NCBI RefSeq assembly: GCF_050262165.1
Contig: NZ_CP189844.1
Origin: Parvimonas sp015257355
GTDB lineage: Bacteria > Bacillota > Clostridia > Tissierellales > Peptoniphilaceae
Length of the DNA: 64,000 bases
Direction: 5' to 3' (one strand)
The position numbers and the translations under genes are program-made. Under the pieces are notes generated by a model. The model was not told where the DNA came from, made no database searches, and saw nothing but the letters and a program-made list of their open reading frames with translations. Shown one piece after another: positions 25,474-34,557 of the stretch (its first letter is position 1; each line of letters starts with the position of its first letter).

Positions 25474-26763
25474 ATGAGCTTAATAGTTGAAATTTACGCA
25501 AGAGAAGTTTTAGACTCAAGAGGAAATCCTACTGTTGAGGTTGAAGTAACAACTGAAAATGGAATAGTTGGAACTGCTATAGTTCCTTCTGGTGCATCTA
25601 CAGGTGTCCATGAAGCTGTTGAATTAAGAGATGGTGATAAAGCAAGATATTTAGGAAAAGGAACACTTAATGCAGTTAATAATGTAAATGAAAAAATAGC
25701 AGATGAATTGATAGGTTTCGATGTGTTTGACCAAGTTGGAATAGACAGAGCTTTAATTCAAATAGATGGAACAGATAATAAGTCAAATTTAGGTGCGAAT
25801 GCAATTTTGGGTGTTTCTATGGCTGTTGCTAGAGCTGCATCGATTGAATCCGACACTCCACTTTATGAATATATTGGTGGTGTAAATGCTAAAACTTTAC
25901 CAGTTCCAATGATGAATATTTTAAATGGTGGAGAACATGCAGATAATAATGTAGATATTCAAGAATTTATGGTTATGCCAGCAGGTGCTATTTCTTTTAA
26001 AGAAGCGCTTAGAATGGGTACGGAAGTTTTTCATAATTTAAAAACTGTATTAAAATCTAGAGGATATAATACTGCTGTTGGTGATGAAGGAGGATTTGCT
26101 CCAAATTTAAATTCTAATGAAGAAGCTTTACAAACTATCATGGAAGCAATTGAAAAAGCTGGATATGTTCCAGGTAAAGATATATTTTTAGCTTTAGATG
26201 TAGCATCAAGTGAAATGTATGAAAATGGAAAATATAATTTTAAGGGAGAAGGAAAAGTATATACTTCAGAAGAATTAGTAAATTATTATTCTAATTTAGT
26301 TAACAAATATCCAATAATATCAATTGAAGACGGATTATCAGAAGATGATTGGGATGGTTGGAAACTTTTAACTGAAAAACTAGGTAATAAAGTTCAACTA
26401 GTAGGAGATGATTTATTTGTTACTAATTATTCCAGACTAAATTTGGGAATTAATAAAGGAATTGCTAATTCAATCTTAATTAAATTAAATCAAATTGGAA
26501 CAATTACTGAAACATTAGATGCGATAGAATTAGCTAAAACTAATGGATATACTTGTGTAATATCACATAGGTCAGGAGAAACTGAAGATACAACAATTGC
26601 TGATTTAGCTGTTGCAGTAAATTCCGGACAAATTAAAACTGGTTCTGCCTCAAGAACAGATAGAATCTGCAAGTATAATCAATTATTAAGAATTGAAGAT
26701 AGATTAGGAGAAAATTCTAAATTTTTAGGATTATCAGCTTTCTATAATATTAACAGAAAATAG
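25474..26763 (+). CDS. eno: Enolase
   Basis: 429 residues. N-terminal AREVLDSRGNPTVEVEV, PSGASTGVHEAVELRDGD, the metal ligands in LALDVASSE, SIEDGLSEDDW and LVGDDLFVTN, catalytic Lys in ILIKLNQIGT, and SHRSGETEDTTIAD. It converts 2-phosphoglycerate to PEP. It directly follows tpiA by 10 bases. No phosphoglycerate mutase gene lies between them, unlike many Firmicute operons (gap-pgk-tpi-pgm-eno). Confidence 0.97.
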   Translation: MSLIVEIYAREVLDSRGNPTVEVEVTTENGIVGTAIVPSGASTGVHEAVELRDGDKARYLGKGTLNAVNNVNEKIADELIGFDVFDQVGIDRALIQIDGTDNKSNLGANAILGVSMAVARAASIESDTPLYEYIGGVNAKTLPVPMMNILNGGEHADNNVDIQEFMVMPAGAISFKEALRMGTEVFHNLKTVLKSRGYNTAVGDEGGFAPNLNSNEEALQTIMEAIEKAGYVPGKDIFLALDVASSEMYENGKYNFKGEGKVYTSEELVNYYSNLVNKYPIISIEDGLSEDDWDGWKLLTEKLGNKVQLVGDDLFVTNYSRLNLGINKGIANSILIKLNQIGTITETLDAIELAKTNGYTCVISHRSGETEDTTIADLAVAVNSGQIKTGSASRTDRICKYNQLLRIEDRLGENSKFLGLSAFYNINRK

Positions 26764-26919
26764 TATAATTAAAATAGCTCATTATTTTTATATAAAAAAT
26801 TATTATATAGTATAAAAAAATATATTATTTAATGTGTTTTATGATATACTATTATGTAGATATTTATATAAAATATATGAGCTAATCTTTTGATTGTATA
26901 TTATAATTTTGGAGGAAGT

Positions 26920-28524
26920 ATGTCTATTTTAATTTCTGTTTTAGGTGGATTAGGATTATTTCTTTATGGGATGAATCTAATGGGAGCTGGATTACAAAAA
27001 TCATGTGGTGAAAAATTAAAAGGAATAATAGCAGCAGTAACAAAGAATAGAATTTATGCTGTTTTAGTTGGGATTTTTGTTACTATGATTATTCAATCTA
27101 GTTCTGCAACTACAGTTATGACAATAGGTTTTGTAAATGCTGGGTTTATGACTTTAGCTCAATCTGTTGGAATAATTATAGGGGCTAATGTTGGTACAAC
27201 AATAACTGCACAGATAATAGCTTTTGATATTTCTAAATATGCGCCATTAGTGATAGCTATTGGAGTATTTTTGTGGATGAGAGCTAAAAATGATAGAAAA
27301 AAAGATATTGCAGAGATTCTTATAGGATTCGGTATCTTATTTTTAGGTATGTCTATAATGACTAACGGTTTAGAGCCTCTATCTCAAGAAGAATGGTTTA
27401 AAAATATATTGGTAAAATTAAATAATCCAGTAATTGGTGTTTTAGCAGGTCTTTTACTTACAACTGTTCTACAATCCTCATCCGCATCAATCGGTTTATT
27501 GGAAGCATTAGGAATGCAAGGTGCTATAAATATTAATCAAGCTTTTGGGATTCTATTTGGAGATAATATTGGTACAACAACAACTGCTATGATTTCTAGT
27601 ATTGGTGCTAGTAAAAATGCTAAAAGAGCTGCATTTATACATTTTCTATTTAATTTAATAGGAACTATTATATTTATGACAATACTTAGAATTCCAGTTC
27701 AATATTTAGTAGAATATATTTCTCCAGGGAATGTTCAAAGACAAATAGCTAATGCACATACACTTTTCAACATAATAAATGTTTTAATTCAATTGCCATT
27801 TGCTAGCTTATTAGTAAAAATTTCACAATGGGTTATTAAAGGTGATGATGTAGTTGAAGAAAGGTATTCTGAACATTTAGATAAAAGAATATTCGAAACT
27901 CCAAGCATTGCTATAATTCAAGCACAAAAAGAAGTTGCTAGAATGGGTGAAATAGTAATTGAATCTTTAGAAAAAACAGTTGAAGCTTTTAAAACTAAAA
28001 GTAGTAAAAATATAGAGTTTGTTCTTGAAAGAGAAAAAGTAATTAATGGTTTAGAAAAAGAAATTATTGATTATTTGGTACCATTATCAGATAAAAATTT
28101 ATCTGATGAAGAAAAACATAAGGTATTTGTCATGATGTATGCAATTAACGATTATGAAAGAATTGGAGATCACTGTGAGAATATAATAGAGTTGATACAA
28201 GAAATAAAAATAGAAAATTCAGTATTTAGTAAAACCGCCTTTGATGAATATGAAAAAATATCATCAGATGTTATGAAAATTATTGTAGATACAACAAATG
28301 CATATAAGGATAATAATCTTGAATTAGCTAAAAAGTGTATTCCTATAGAAGAAGAAGTAGATATTTTAGAAGAAACTTATAGAAGAAATCATATGGATAG
28401 AATTAACAAGGGTATATGTGATACAAATGCAGGCGTTAAATTTTTAGATATATTATCTAATTTTGAGAGAATTGCTGACCATGGTTTAAACATTGCAAAT
28501 TACACATTAGGAAAAGAATTGTAA
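26920..28524 (+). CDS. Na+/phosphate cotransporter family protein with PhoU-like tail
   Basis: 534 residues from ATG 26920, chosen because GGAGG lies just before it (26911-26915) and MSILISVLGGLGLFLYGMNLMG is the family's N-terminus; the frame is open to 26890. Residues 1-310 hold two inverted NptA/PF02690 repeats, each with a QSSSA motif (IIQSSSATTVMT, TVLQSSSASIGL). Residues 340-534 form a PhoU-like helical domain (NDYERIGDHCENI, LSNFERIADHGLNIAN). It probably imports or exports phosphate with sodium, with the PhoU domain regulating it. An extended -10 (TGATATACT, ending 26850) probably starts it. Confidence 0.92.
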   Translation: MSILISVLGGLGLFLYGMNLMGAGLQKSCGEKLKGIIAAVTKNRIYAVLVGIFVTMIIQSSSATTVMTIGFVNAGFMTLAQSVGIIIGANVGTTITAQIIAFDISKYAPLVIAIGVFLWMRAKNDRKKDIAEILIGFGILFLGMSIMTNGLEPLSQEEWFKNILVKLNNPVIGVLAGLLLTTVLQSSSASIGLLEALGMQGAININQAFGILFGDNIGTTTTAMISSIGASKNAKRAAFIHFLFNLIGTIIFMTILRIPVQYLVEYISPGNVQRQIANAHTLFNIINVLIQLPFASLLVKISQWVIKGDDVVEERYSEHLDKRIFETPSIAIIQAQKEVARMGEIVIESLEKTVEAFKTKSSKNIEFVLEREKVINGLEKEIIDYLVPLSDKNLSDEEKHKVFVMMYAINDYERIGDHCENIIELIQEIKIENSVFSKTAFDEYEKISSDVMKIIVDTTNAYKDNNLELAKKCIPIEEEVDILEETYRRNHMDRINKGICDTNAGVKFLDILSNFERIADHGLNIANYTLGKEL

Positions 28525-28595
28525 AAGATTGTTATTTTTGTGTACAAATACTTAAAGTTATAAAAAAGTTTTATTATGATTTTGACAAAAAATGC

Positions 28596-28624
28596 TTTAC
28601 AATTGGGTAAACATAATATATAAT
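28596..28624 (+). promoter_or_regulatory. Promoter of trxB-grd operon
   Basis: TTTACA (28596-28601), 17-base spacer, TATAAT (28619-28624). A TTGACA at 28582 has no matching -10 and is probably not used. Confidence 0.7.
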
Positions 28625-28684
28625 AATAAACGGATGTGATTTCATTGCAGTTTGTTATTTTTATACTGTAAATGGAGGTAAGCT

Positions 28685-29614
28685 ATGTACGATTGTATTA
28701 TAATTGGCGCTGGTCCTGCTGGAATTAGCGCAGGTATTTATGCAGCTAGAGCTAGTATGAAGACAATAATAATTGAAAGAGGAACACCAGGTGGTTTAAT
28801 AGCAAAGACAGATGAGATTGCTAACTATCCAGGTGCTGAAGATGTTCCAACTGGTCCAGAATTAATTGAAAGAATGGTAAAACAGGCTAAATCATTTGGA
28901 GCTGAATTTATAACAGATACAGTAGTAAATGTAGATTTTTCTGGAACAACTAAGATTGTTTACGGTGAAAATACTACTTATGAAGCAAAATCAGTTATTA
29001 TAGCCACTGGATCTAATCCGAGATTACTAGATGTACCAGGAGAAAAAGAATTTACTGGTAAAGGAATTGCTTATTGCGCTACATGTGATGCACCATTTTT
29101 TCAAGATTTAGACGTGTATGTTGTTGGATCTGGGGAAGCTGCTGTTGAAGAAGCTATGTATTTAACTAAATTTGGTAGAACTGTTACTTTATTAGTTAGA
29201 AAAGATAAGTTATCTGTAGCGAAATCAATAGAAGAGAAAGCAATGAAATGTGAAAAATTAAAAATTATGTGGAATGTAGAAGTTGAAAGTTTTGAAGGAA
29301 CAGGTTTATTAAGCGCAATGAATATTGTAAATAATAAAACTGGAGAAAAAACTAAAATTGTTCCAAGAGAGGGAGATATGATATTTGGAGTATTTATCTT
29401 CGTTGGATATATTCCTGAAAGTACAATATTTAATGGTATAATTGATACTGATAGAAACTATATAGTATCAGATGAAACAATGAAAACTAGTGTTGAAGGT
29501 GTTTTTGTTGCCGGAGATGTTAGAGTTAAAGAGCTAAGACAAGTTGTTACAGCAGTTAATGATGGCGCAATTGCTGCAATAAATGCAAGAAAATATGTTG
29601 AAAGCTTAAGTTAA
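28685..29614 (+). CDS. trxB: Thioredoxin-reductase-like flavoprotein of the glycine reductase operon
   Basis: 309 residues. FAD-binding IIGAGPAGISAGIYAAR, active-site disulfide Cys131-Ala-Thr-Cys134 (YCATCDAPFF), second dinucleotide motif VVGSGEAAVEEAMYL, and FVAGDVR near the C-terminus. In glycine-fermenting clostridia TrxB supplies electrons to the reductase via thioredoxin. Two oddities: no trxA follows, although trxB-trxA is the known order in Eubacterium acidaminophilum; and the usual NADPH-phosphate motif HRRxxxR is replaced by LVRKDKLSVAK. The electron donor may therefore differ from NADPH (see findings). Confidence 0.9.
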   Translation: MYDCIIIGAGPAGISAGIYAARASMKTIIIERGTPGGLIAKTDEIANYPGAEDVPTGPELIERMVKQAKSFGAEFITDTVVNVDFSGTTKIVYGENTTYEAKSVIIATGSNPRLLDVPGEKEFTGKGIAYCATCDAPFFQDLDVYVVGSGEAAVEEAMYLTKFGRTVTLLVRKDKLSVAKSIEEKAMKCEKLKIMWNVEVESFEGTGLLSAMNIVNNKTGEKTKIVPREGDMIFGVFIFVGYIPESTIFNGIIDTDRNYIVSDETMKTSVEGVFVAGDVRVKELRQVVTAVNDGAIAAINARKYVESLS

Positions 29615-29666
29615 TTGAATTTAATTCCGAAAGGATTAAATATATAAATTTTAAGGAGGTGAGTAT

Positions 29667-30953
29667 ATGCGTCTAGAATTAGGAAAAATCTTAATTAACG
29701 ATGTTAAATTTTGTTCAGAAACAAAAGTTGACAAAGGTGTTTTATACATTAATAAAGAAGAATTAATAGATCATTTAATGGATGATGAACACTTAAAATC
29801 AGTAGACGTAGATCTTGCAAAACCAGGTGAAAGTGTAAGAATTACTCCAATTAAGGATGTTGTAGAACCAAGAGTAAAGGTTAACGGAGCAGGCGGAGTA
29901 TTCCCTGGAATGATTTCAAAAGTTGATGTAGTTGGTTCAGGAAGAACTCATGTTCTTAAGGGAGCAGCAGTAATGACAGTTGGTAAAATAGTAGGTTTCC
30001 AAGAAGGTATTGTTGATATGCAAGGACCTGGAGCTGAATATACACCATTTTCAAAAACTAATAATATAGTTTTAATAGTGGAACCAGCTGAAGGAGTTGC
30101 TACTCATGCTTATGAAAAAGCTGTTAGAATGGCAGGATTAAAAGCTGCTACTTATCTTGGATTAGCTGGTAAAGAAGTTGAACCAGATGAAGTAGAAGTA
30201 TTTGAAACTAAACCATTATTTGAACAAGCTGAAGAATTAAAACATTTACCAAAAGTAGCTTATGTACAAATGTTACAATCTCAAGGATTATTACACGATA
30301 CATATGTTTATGGTGTAGATGCAAAACAAATAGTTCCAACTTTATTATATCCAACTGAATTGATGGATGGAGCTATCTTAAGTGGTAACTGTGTATCTTC
30401 ATGTGATAAGAATACAACATATCATCACTTAAATAACCCTGTTGTTAGAGCAATGTATGAACAACATGGAAAAGAAATTAACTTCGTTGGTGTTATTATC
30501 ACTAATGAAAATGTATATTTAGCAGATAAAGAAAGATCATCAAATTGGACTGCTAAATTATGTGAATTTTTAAATCTTGATGGAGCTATCGTATCACAAG
30601 AAGGATTCGGTAACCCAGATACAGACTTAATTATGAACTGTAAGAAAATCGAAGGTAAAGGTGTTAAGACTGTTATAATCACTGACGAATATGCAGGTAG
30701 AGATGGTGCCAGTCAATCATTAGCTGATGCTGACGCTTCTGCAAATGCAGTAGTAACTGGTGGTAATGCTAATGAAACTATCGTATTACCTAAGATGGAT
30801 AAAGTTATTGGAACTTTAGACTATGTTGACATAATTGCTGGTGGATTTGATGGATCATTAAGAGAAGATGGTTCAATAGTGGTAGAATTACAAGCAATTA
30901 CTGGAGCAACTAATGAATTAGGATTTAATAGATTATCAGCTACTGGCTATTAA
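29667..30953 (+). CDS. grdE: Glycine reductase component B, proprotein GrdE
   Basis: 428 residues, the usual length. GrdE is cleaved autocatalytically before a Cys to give two subunits, the larger-chain fragment carrying a pyruvoyl group that binds glycine as a Schiff base. The Asn-Cys site is visible as SGNCVSSCDKNTTYHH, with Cys242. Other family landmarks: AGGVFPGMISKVDVVGSGRTHVLKG, GPGAEYTPFSKTNNIVL and EYAGRDGASQSLADADASANAVV. AAGGAGGTGA precedes the ATG. It is followed by grdA with no terminator. Confidence 0.95.
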   Translation: MRLELGKILINDVKFCSETKVDKGVLYINKEELIDHLMDDEHLKSVDVDLAKPGESVRITPIKDVVEPRVKVNGAGGVFPGMISKVDVVGSGRTHVLKGAAVMTVGKIVGFQEGIVDMQGPGAEYTPFSKTNNIVLIVEPAEGVATHAYEKAVRMAGLKAATYLGLAGKEVEPDEVEVFETKPLFEQAEELKHLPKVAYVQMLQSQGLLHDTYVYGVDAKQIVPTLLYPTELMDGAILSGNCVSSCDKNTTYHHLNNPVVRAMYEQHGKEINFVGVIITNENVYLADKERSSNWTAKLCEFLNLDGAIVSQEGFGNPDTDLIMNCKKIEGKGVKTVIITDEYAGRDGASQSLADADASANAVVTGGNANETIVLPKMDKVIGTLDYVDIIAGGFDGSLREDGSIVVELQAITGATNELGFNRLSATGY

Positions 30954-31025
30954 AATCTATTAAAAAAACGGAATATTATATAAAATTAAAAGAAAATAAA
31001 AATTAAGAAAGGATGTGTAAGCGAT

Positions 31026-31490
31026 ATGGCACTTTTTACAGAAAACACAAAAGTAATCATAATCGGCGATAGAGATGGTATACCAGGACCAGCTATAGAA
31101 GAATGTGTCGCTACAACTCCTGCAGAAATAGTATTTTCAGCAACTGAATGTTTTGTCTGAACTGCAGCAGGAGCAATGGACTTAGAAAATCAAAGAAGGG
31201 TAAAAGAATTAGCAGAAAAATATGGAGTAGAAAACTGTGTAGTTCTTTTAGGAGCATCTGAAGCAGAATCAGCAGCATTAGCTGGTGAAACTGTAACAAC
31301 AGGTGACCCAACTTTCGCAGGTCCATTAGCAGGAGTTCAGTTAGGACTTAAAGTATATCACGCAGTTGAACCTGAATTTAAAGCAGAAGTTGATGAATCA
31401 GTTTATGATGACCAAATTGGTATGATGGAAATGGTTCTTGACTGTGATGCTATCATTGAAGCTGTAAGTGAAATTAGAAATTCATTATAA
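31026..31490 (+). CDS. grdA: Glycine reductase selenoprotein A (contains Sec at UGA)
   Basis: The frame from ATG 31026 reads MALFTENTKVIIIGDRDGIPGPAIEE and then Cys42-Phe-Val-UGA-Thr-Ala-Ala (UGA at 31158-31160, codon 45). It continues without break to 31490, giving 154 residues. CxxU followed by TAAGAMDLENQ is the invariant selenocysteine site of protein A, which takes up the carboxymethyl group from protein B and releases it to protein C as acetyl. A conventional gene caller would report only the part after the UGA (from 31176). Start choice: AAAGGATG about 11 bases upstream. Confidence 0.96.
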
Positions 31491-31542
31491 TTTGTAATTA
31501 AGATAAAATCATATATAAATATATGATAGAGAGGTGATTAGT

Positions 31543-32850
31543 GTGGAAAAATTAAGAGTAGTTCACTATATAAACCAATTCTTTGCTGGTATAGGTGGAG
31601 AAGAAAAGGCAGATTACAAACCAGAAGTTAGAGAAGAAAAAATCGGACCTGGTTTAGCATTAAATGCTGGTTTTAACGGTGAAGCTGAAATAGTTGCTAC
31701 TATTATTTGTGGTGATAGCTATTTTGGTGAAAATATGGACCAAGCTAAAGCAGAAGTTTTAGAAATGGTTAAGAAATACAATCCAGATTTATTCATAGCA
31801 GGTCCTGCATTCAATGCTGGTCGTTATGGAGTTGCTGCTGGTACAATTACTGAAGCAGTTCAAAATGAACTAGGAATTCCAGCTTTAACTGGTATGTATA
31901 TTGAAAACCCAGGTGCAGATATGTTTAAGAAGAGCATATATGTGATTTCAACAAAGAATAGCGCTGCAGGTATGAAAGATGCTGTAAGCAAAATGGTTCC
32001 ACTTGCATTGAAACTTGTTAGAGGAGAAGAAATTGGTTCTCCAGCTGAAGAAGGATACATTGAAAGAGGAATTAGAAAGAATATATTTAGAGAAGATTTC
32101 GGTGGTAAAAGAGCAGTTAATATGATGATCAAAAAGTTAAAGGGAGAAGAATTCGAAACAGAATTCCCAATGCCAAACTTTGATAGAGTTGATCCAAATC
32201 CAGCTGTTAAAGATATTACAAAAGCTAAAATTGCTTTAGTAACATCTGGTGGTATTGTACCTCATGGAAACCCAGACCATATTGAATCTTCATCTGCTTC
32301 AAAATATGGTAAGTATGATATTGAAGGTGTTTTAGATCTTAAAGAAGGTGAATGGGAAACTGCTCACGGTGGTTATGACCCTGTTTATGCTAACCAAGAT
32401 TCAGACAGAGTTTTACCAGTTGACGTTTTAAGAGAACTTGAAAAGAATGGTGAAATTGGAAGTCTTCATAGATATTTCTATACAACAGTAGGAAATGGTA
32501 CAGCAGTAGCTTCTTCTAAAGCTTTTGCAGAAGAATTTAGTAAAGAGTTAGTTGCTGACGGAGTAGATGCAGTTATATTAACATCTACTTGAGGTACTTG
32601 TACACGTTGCGGTGCAACGATGGTAAAAGAAGTTGAGAGAGCTGGAATACCAGTAGTACACATTTGTACAGTAACTCCAATTTCAATGACAGTAGGAGCT
32701 AACAGAATTGTTCCTGCTATTGCAATTCCTCACCCATTAGGTAATCCTAAATTATCTGCTGAAGAAGAATATGCATTAAGAATGGGTATTGTTAAAAAAG
32801 CATTAAAAGCTTTATCAACTGAAGTTGAAGGACAAACAATATTTGAATAA
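31543..32850 (+). CDS. grdB: Glycine reductase component B selenoprotein GrdB (Sec at UGA)
   Basis: 435 residues when UGA 32590-32592 (codon 350) is read as selenocysteine. The context Thr-Ser-Thr-Sec-Gly-Thr-Cys-Thr-Arg-Cys is the conserved GrdB active site. I start at GTG 31543 (MEKLRVVHYINQFFAGIGGEE), six bases after GAGAGGTG; the open frame runs back to 31534 inside that ribosome site. Landmarks: GPAFNAGRYGVAAGTITEAV, YPST-like ALTGMYIENPGADM and HGGYDPVYANQDSDRVLPVD. It forms the substrate-activating complex with GrdE fragments. A clear SECIS-like hairpin follows the UGA. Confidence 0.96.
32605..32619 (+). promoter_or_regulatory. SECIS-like hairpin of grdB
   Basis: CGTTGC (32605-32610), loop GGT, GCAACG (32614-32619): a perfect 6-bp stem with a GGU apical loop whose first base is 19 nucleotides after the UGA. 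Bacterial SelB-binding SECIS elements have a small stem with G and U in the apical loop at about this distance inside the coding region. Confidence 0.75.
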
Positions 32851-32860
32851 TTTTTTAATA

Positions 32861-32889
32861 AAAAAGGTGTCAAATATTGACACCTTTTT
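32861..32889 (+). terminator. Strong terminator between grdB and grdC
   Basis: AAAAAGGTGTCA (32861-32872), loop AATAT, TGACACCTTTTT (32878-32889): a 12-bp perfect stem ending in five T. It splits the glycine reductase genes into two transcription units. Confidence 0.88.
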
Positions 32890-32915
32890 AATTTAATGGT
32901 ATGCTATTACTAAGG

Positions 32916-32954
32916 GTAGTTGGCTTATGTAGTTGGCTTATGTAGTTGGCTTAT
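32916..32954 (+). repeat. Three tandem copies of a 13-bp unit upstream of grdC
   Basis: GTAGTTGGCTTAT is repeated exactly three times (32916-32928, 32929-32941, 32942-32954) between the grdB terminator and the grdC ribosome site. Each copy contains TTGGCT, a passable -35 hexamer. The last copy is 16 bases from TATACT (32968-32973). Confidence 0.9.
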
Positions 32955-32973
32955 ATAGAATACATACTATACT
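32946..32973 (+). promoter_or_regulatory. Candidate grdC-grdD promoter using the last 13-bp repeat
   Basis: TTGGCT (32946-32951), 16-base spacer, TATACT (32968-32973). A promoter is needed here because a strong terminator precedes. The -35 lies within the third tandem repeat. Confidence 0.5.
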
Positions 32974-33005
32974 ATCTGTTTTTTATATTAAAGGAGGTAA
33001 TTAAG

Positions 33006-34547
33006 ATGAATTTTCCTGTATTAAAAGGAACTTCTTACGTATTAGTTCATGCACCAGACATGATAATCCAAAATGGAACAACTCAAACTACTGAAAAGGC
33101 TTTAAATCCTAATTCAGACTATTTAAAGGAAATACCAAATCATATTAGAAAATATGAAGAAGTACTAAACTATTTACCAAACCAAGTTTATATTGGTAAT
33201 AAAAGACCTGAAGATTTAAAGGCTGTACCACAACCATGGTCAGATCCTGAAAAATATTTATCAGGTGCTCCAAGAGAAGGTAAATATGGTGAAATAATGC
33301 CAGAACATGAATTTATAGGTCTTATGAAGATTTGTGATGCTTTTGATTTAGTTTTACTTAATAAAGAATTTACTGAATTAGTAAAAGCAGATTTAGAAAA
33401 GCACCCATTAATTAATGAAGGCTTACTTGCTAGATTAAAAGAAGGTGTTGAACAATCAGTTCTTGAAGGACATATGGATAATCATGCCGAAGGATTATTT
33501 TTTGAAGATAAATTAGTAGGTGTTGTTACTAGAGCTCATGATGTAGATGTTAACTTATCTGCTCATGTTATGTTTGAAAATTTAGTAACAAAAGCATCTG
33601 CTTTATTAGCAGCTTTACATTTAGTTGCAAAGAACAATTTAGATCCTAACGAAGTAGAATATGTAATTGAATGTTCAGAAGAAGCATGTGGAGATATGAA
33701 CCAAAGAGGTGGTGGTAACTTCGCAAAATCTATAGCTGAATTAGCTGGATTCGATAATGCTTCAGGATCTGACTTAAGAGGATTCTGTGCTGCTCCTACT
33801 CATACATTAATTACAGCTTCATCACATGTACATGCAGGAACATTTAAACATGTTGTTATAGTAGCAGGTGGAAGTACTGCTAAATTAGGTATGAATGGTA
33901 AAGATCACGTAAAAAAAGATTTACCAATATTAGAAGACTGTATTGGTGGATTTGCTGCATTAATTTCTGAAAATGATGGAGTAAACCCAATTTTAAGAAC
34001 AGATATCGTTGGAAGACATACTGTGGGAACAGGTTCTTCACCACAAGCTGTAATGTCATCATTAGTTACTGCTCCATTAGAAAAAGCTAATTTAACAGTT
34101 AAGGATGTTGATAAATATTCAGCAGAAATGCAAAACCCAGATATTACTAAACCAGCAGGAGCTGGAGACGTTCCAAATGCTAACTTTAAGATGATTGGAG
34201 CATTAGGAGTAATGAAAAAACAATTAGAAAAAACTGAAATAAATGAATTTATAGAAAATCATGGTATGGAAGGATGGGCTCCAACTCAAGGACATATTCC
34301 TTCAGGAGTTCCTTATTTAGGATTCTGCCGTGAAGATTTAACTTCAGGTGATTTAAATAGAACTATGATTATAGGTAAAGGATCATTATTCTTAGGAAGA
34401 ATGACTAACTTATTTGATGGTGTTTCAATTGTTTTAGAAAGAAATTCAGGTGAATTAGAAGATAACTCTGGAGTTTCTAAAGAAGAAGTTAAGAAATTAG
34501 TTGCTGAAGCAATGAAAAATTTTGCATCTTCTTTAATTGAAGAATAG
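33006..34547 (+). CDS. grdC: Glycine reductase component C, beta subunit
   Basis: 513 residues from ATG 33006, eight bases after AAAGGAGGTAA. The frame is open to 32946 but those codons come from the tandem repeats and promoter. Start MNFPVLKGTSYVLVHAPDM is the family N-terminus. It resembles 3-oxoacyl-ACP synthase III folds (ECSEEACGDMNQRGGGNFAKSIAELAG, SSHVHAGTFKHVVIVAGGSTAKLGMNGKDH). With GrdD it converts the Se-carboxymethyl of protein A to an acetyl thioester and then acetyl phosphate. It carries an acidic, disordered region near the C-terminus (ELEDNSGVSKEE). Confidence 0.94.
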   Translation: MNFPVLKGTSYVLVHAPDMIIQNGTTQTTEKALNPNSDYLKEIPNHIRKYEEVLNYLPNQVYIGNKRPEDLKAVPQPWSDPEKYLSGAPREGKYGEIMPEHEFIGLMKICDAFDLVLLNKEFTELVKADLEKHPLINEGLLARLKEGVEQSVLEGHMDNHAEGLFFEDKLVGVVTRAHDVDVNLSAHVMFENLVTKASALLAALHLVAKNNLDPNEVEYVIECSEEACGDMNQRGGGNFAKSIAELAGFDNASGSDLRGFCAAPTHTLITASSHVHAGTFKHVVIVAGGSTAKLGMNGKDHVKKDLPILEDCIGGFAALISENDGVNPILRTDIVGRHTVGTGSSPQAVMSSLVTAPLEKANLTVKDVDKYSAEMQNPDITKPAGAGDVPNANFKMIGALGVMKKQLEKTEINEFIENHGMEGWAPTQGHIPSGVPYLGFCREDLTSGDLNRTMIIGKGSLFLGRMTNLFDGVSIVLERNSGELEDNSGVSKEEVKKLVAEAMKNFASSLIEE

Positions 34548-34557
34548 AGGTGATTTA

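Noticed and set aside
26777..26886. AGCTCAT near 26777 and ATGAGCT near 26878 as an inverted repeat spanning the promoter of the phosphate transporter gene.
   Set aside because: Seven bases over a 100-base gap in AT-rich DNA is close to chance, and no other support was found.
28582..28587. TTGACA at 28582 as the -35 of trxB.
   Set aside because: No -10 at 16-18 bases; the TTTACA/TATAAT pair 14 bases downstream fits better.
31158..31160. In-frame TGA in grdA and TGA at 32590 in grdB as signs of pseudogenes.
   Set aside because: Both lie at the invariant selenocysteine positions of glycine reductase, the reading frames continue normally afterwards, and grdB has a SECIS-like hairpin.
32916..32954. 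A CRISPR array, suggested by three repeats in a row.
   Set aside because: The 13-bp units are directly adjacent with no spacers and no cas genes are in the window.
32946..33005. An N-terminal extension of grdC of 20 residues (open frame from 32946).
   Set aside because: The codons come from the tandem repeats and promoter region. The AAAGGAGGTAA site and the family's conserved start place the ATG at 33006.
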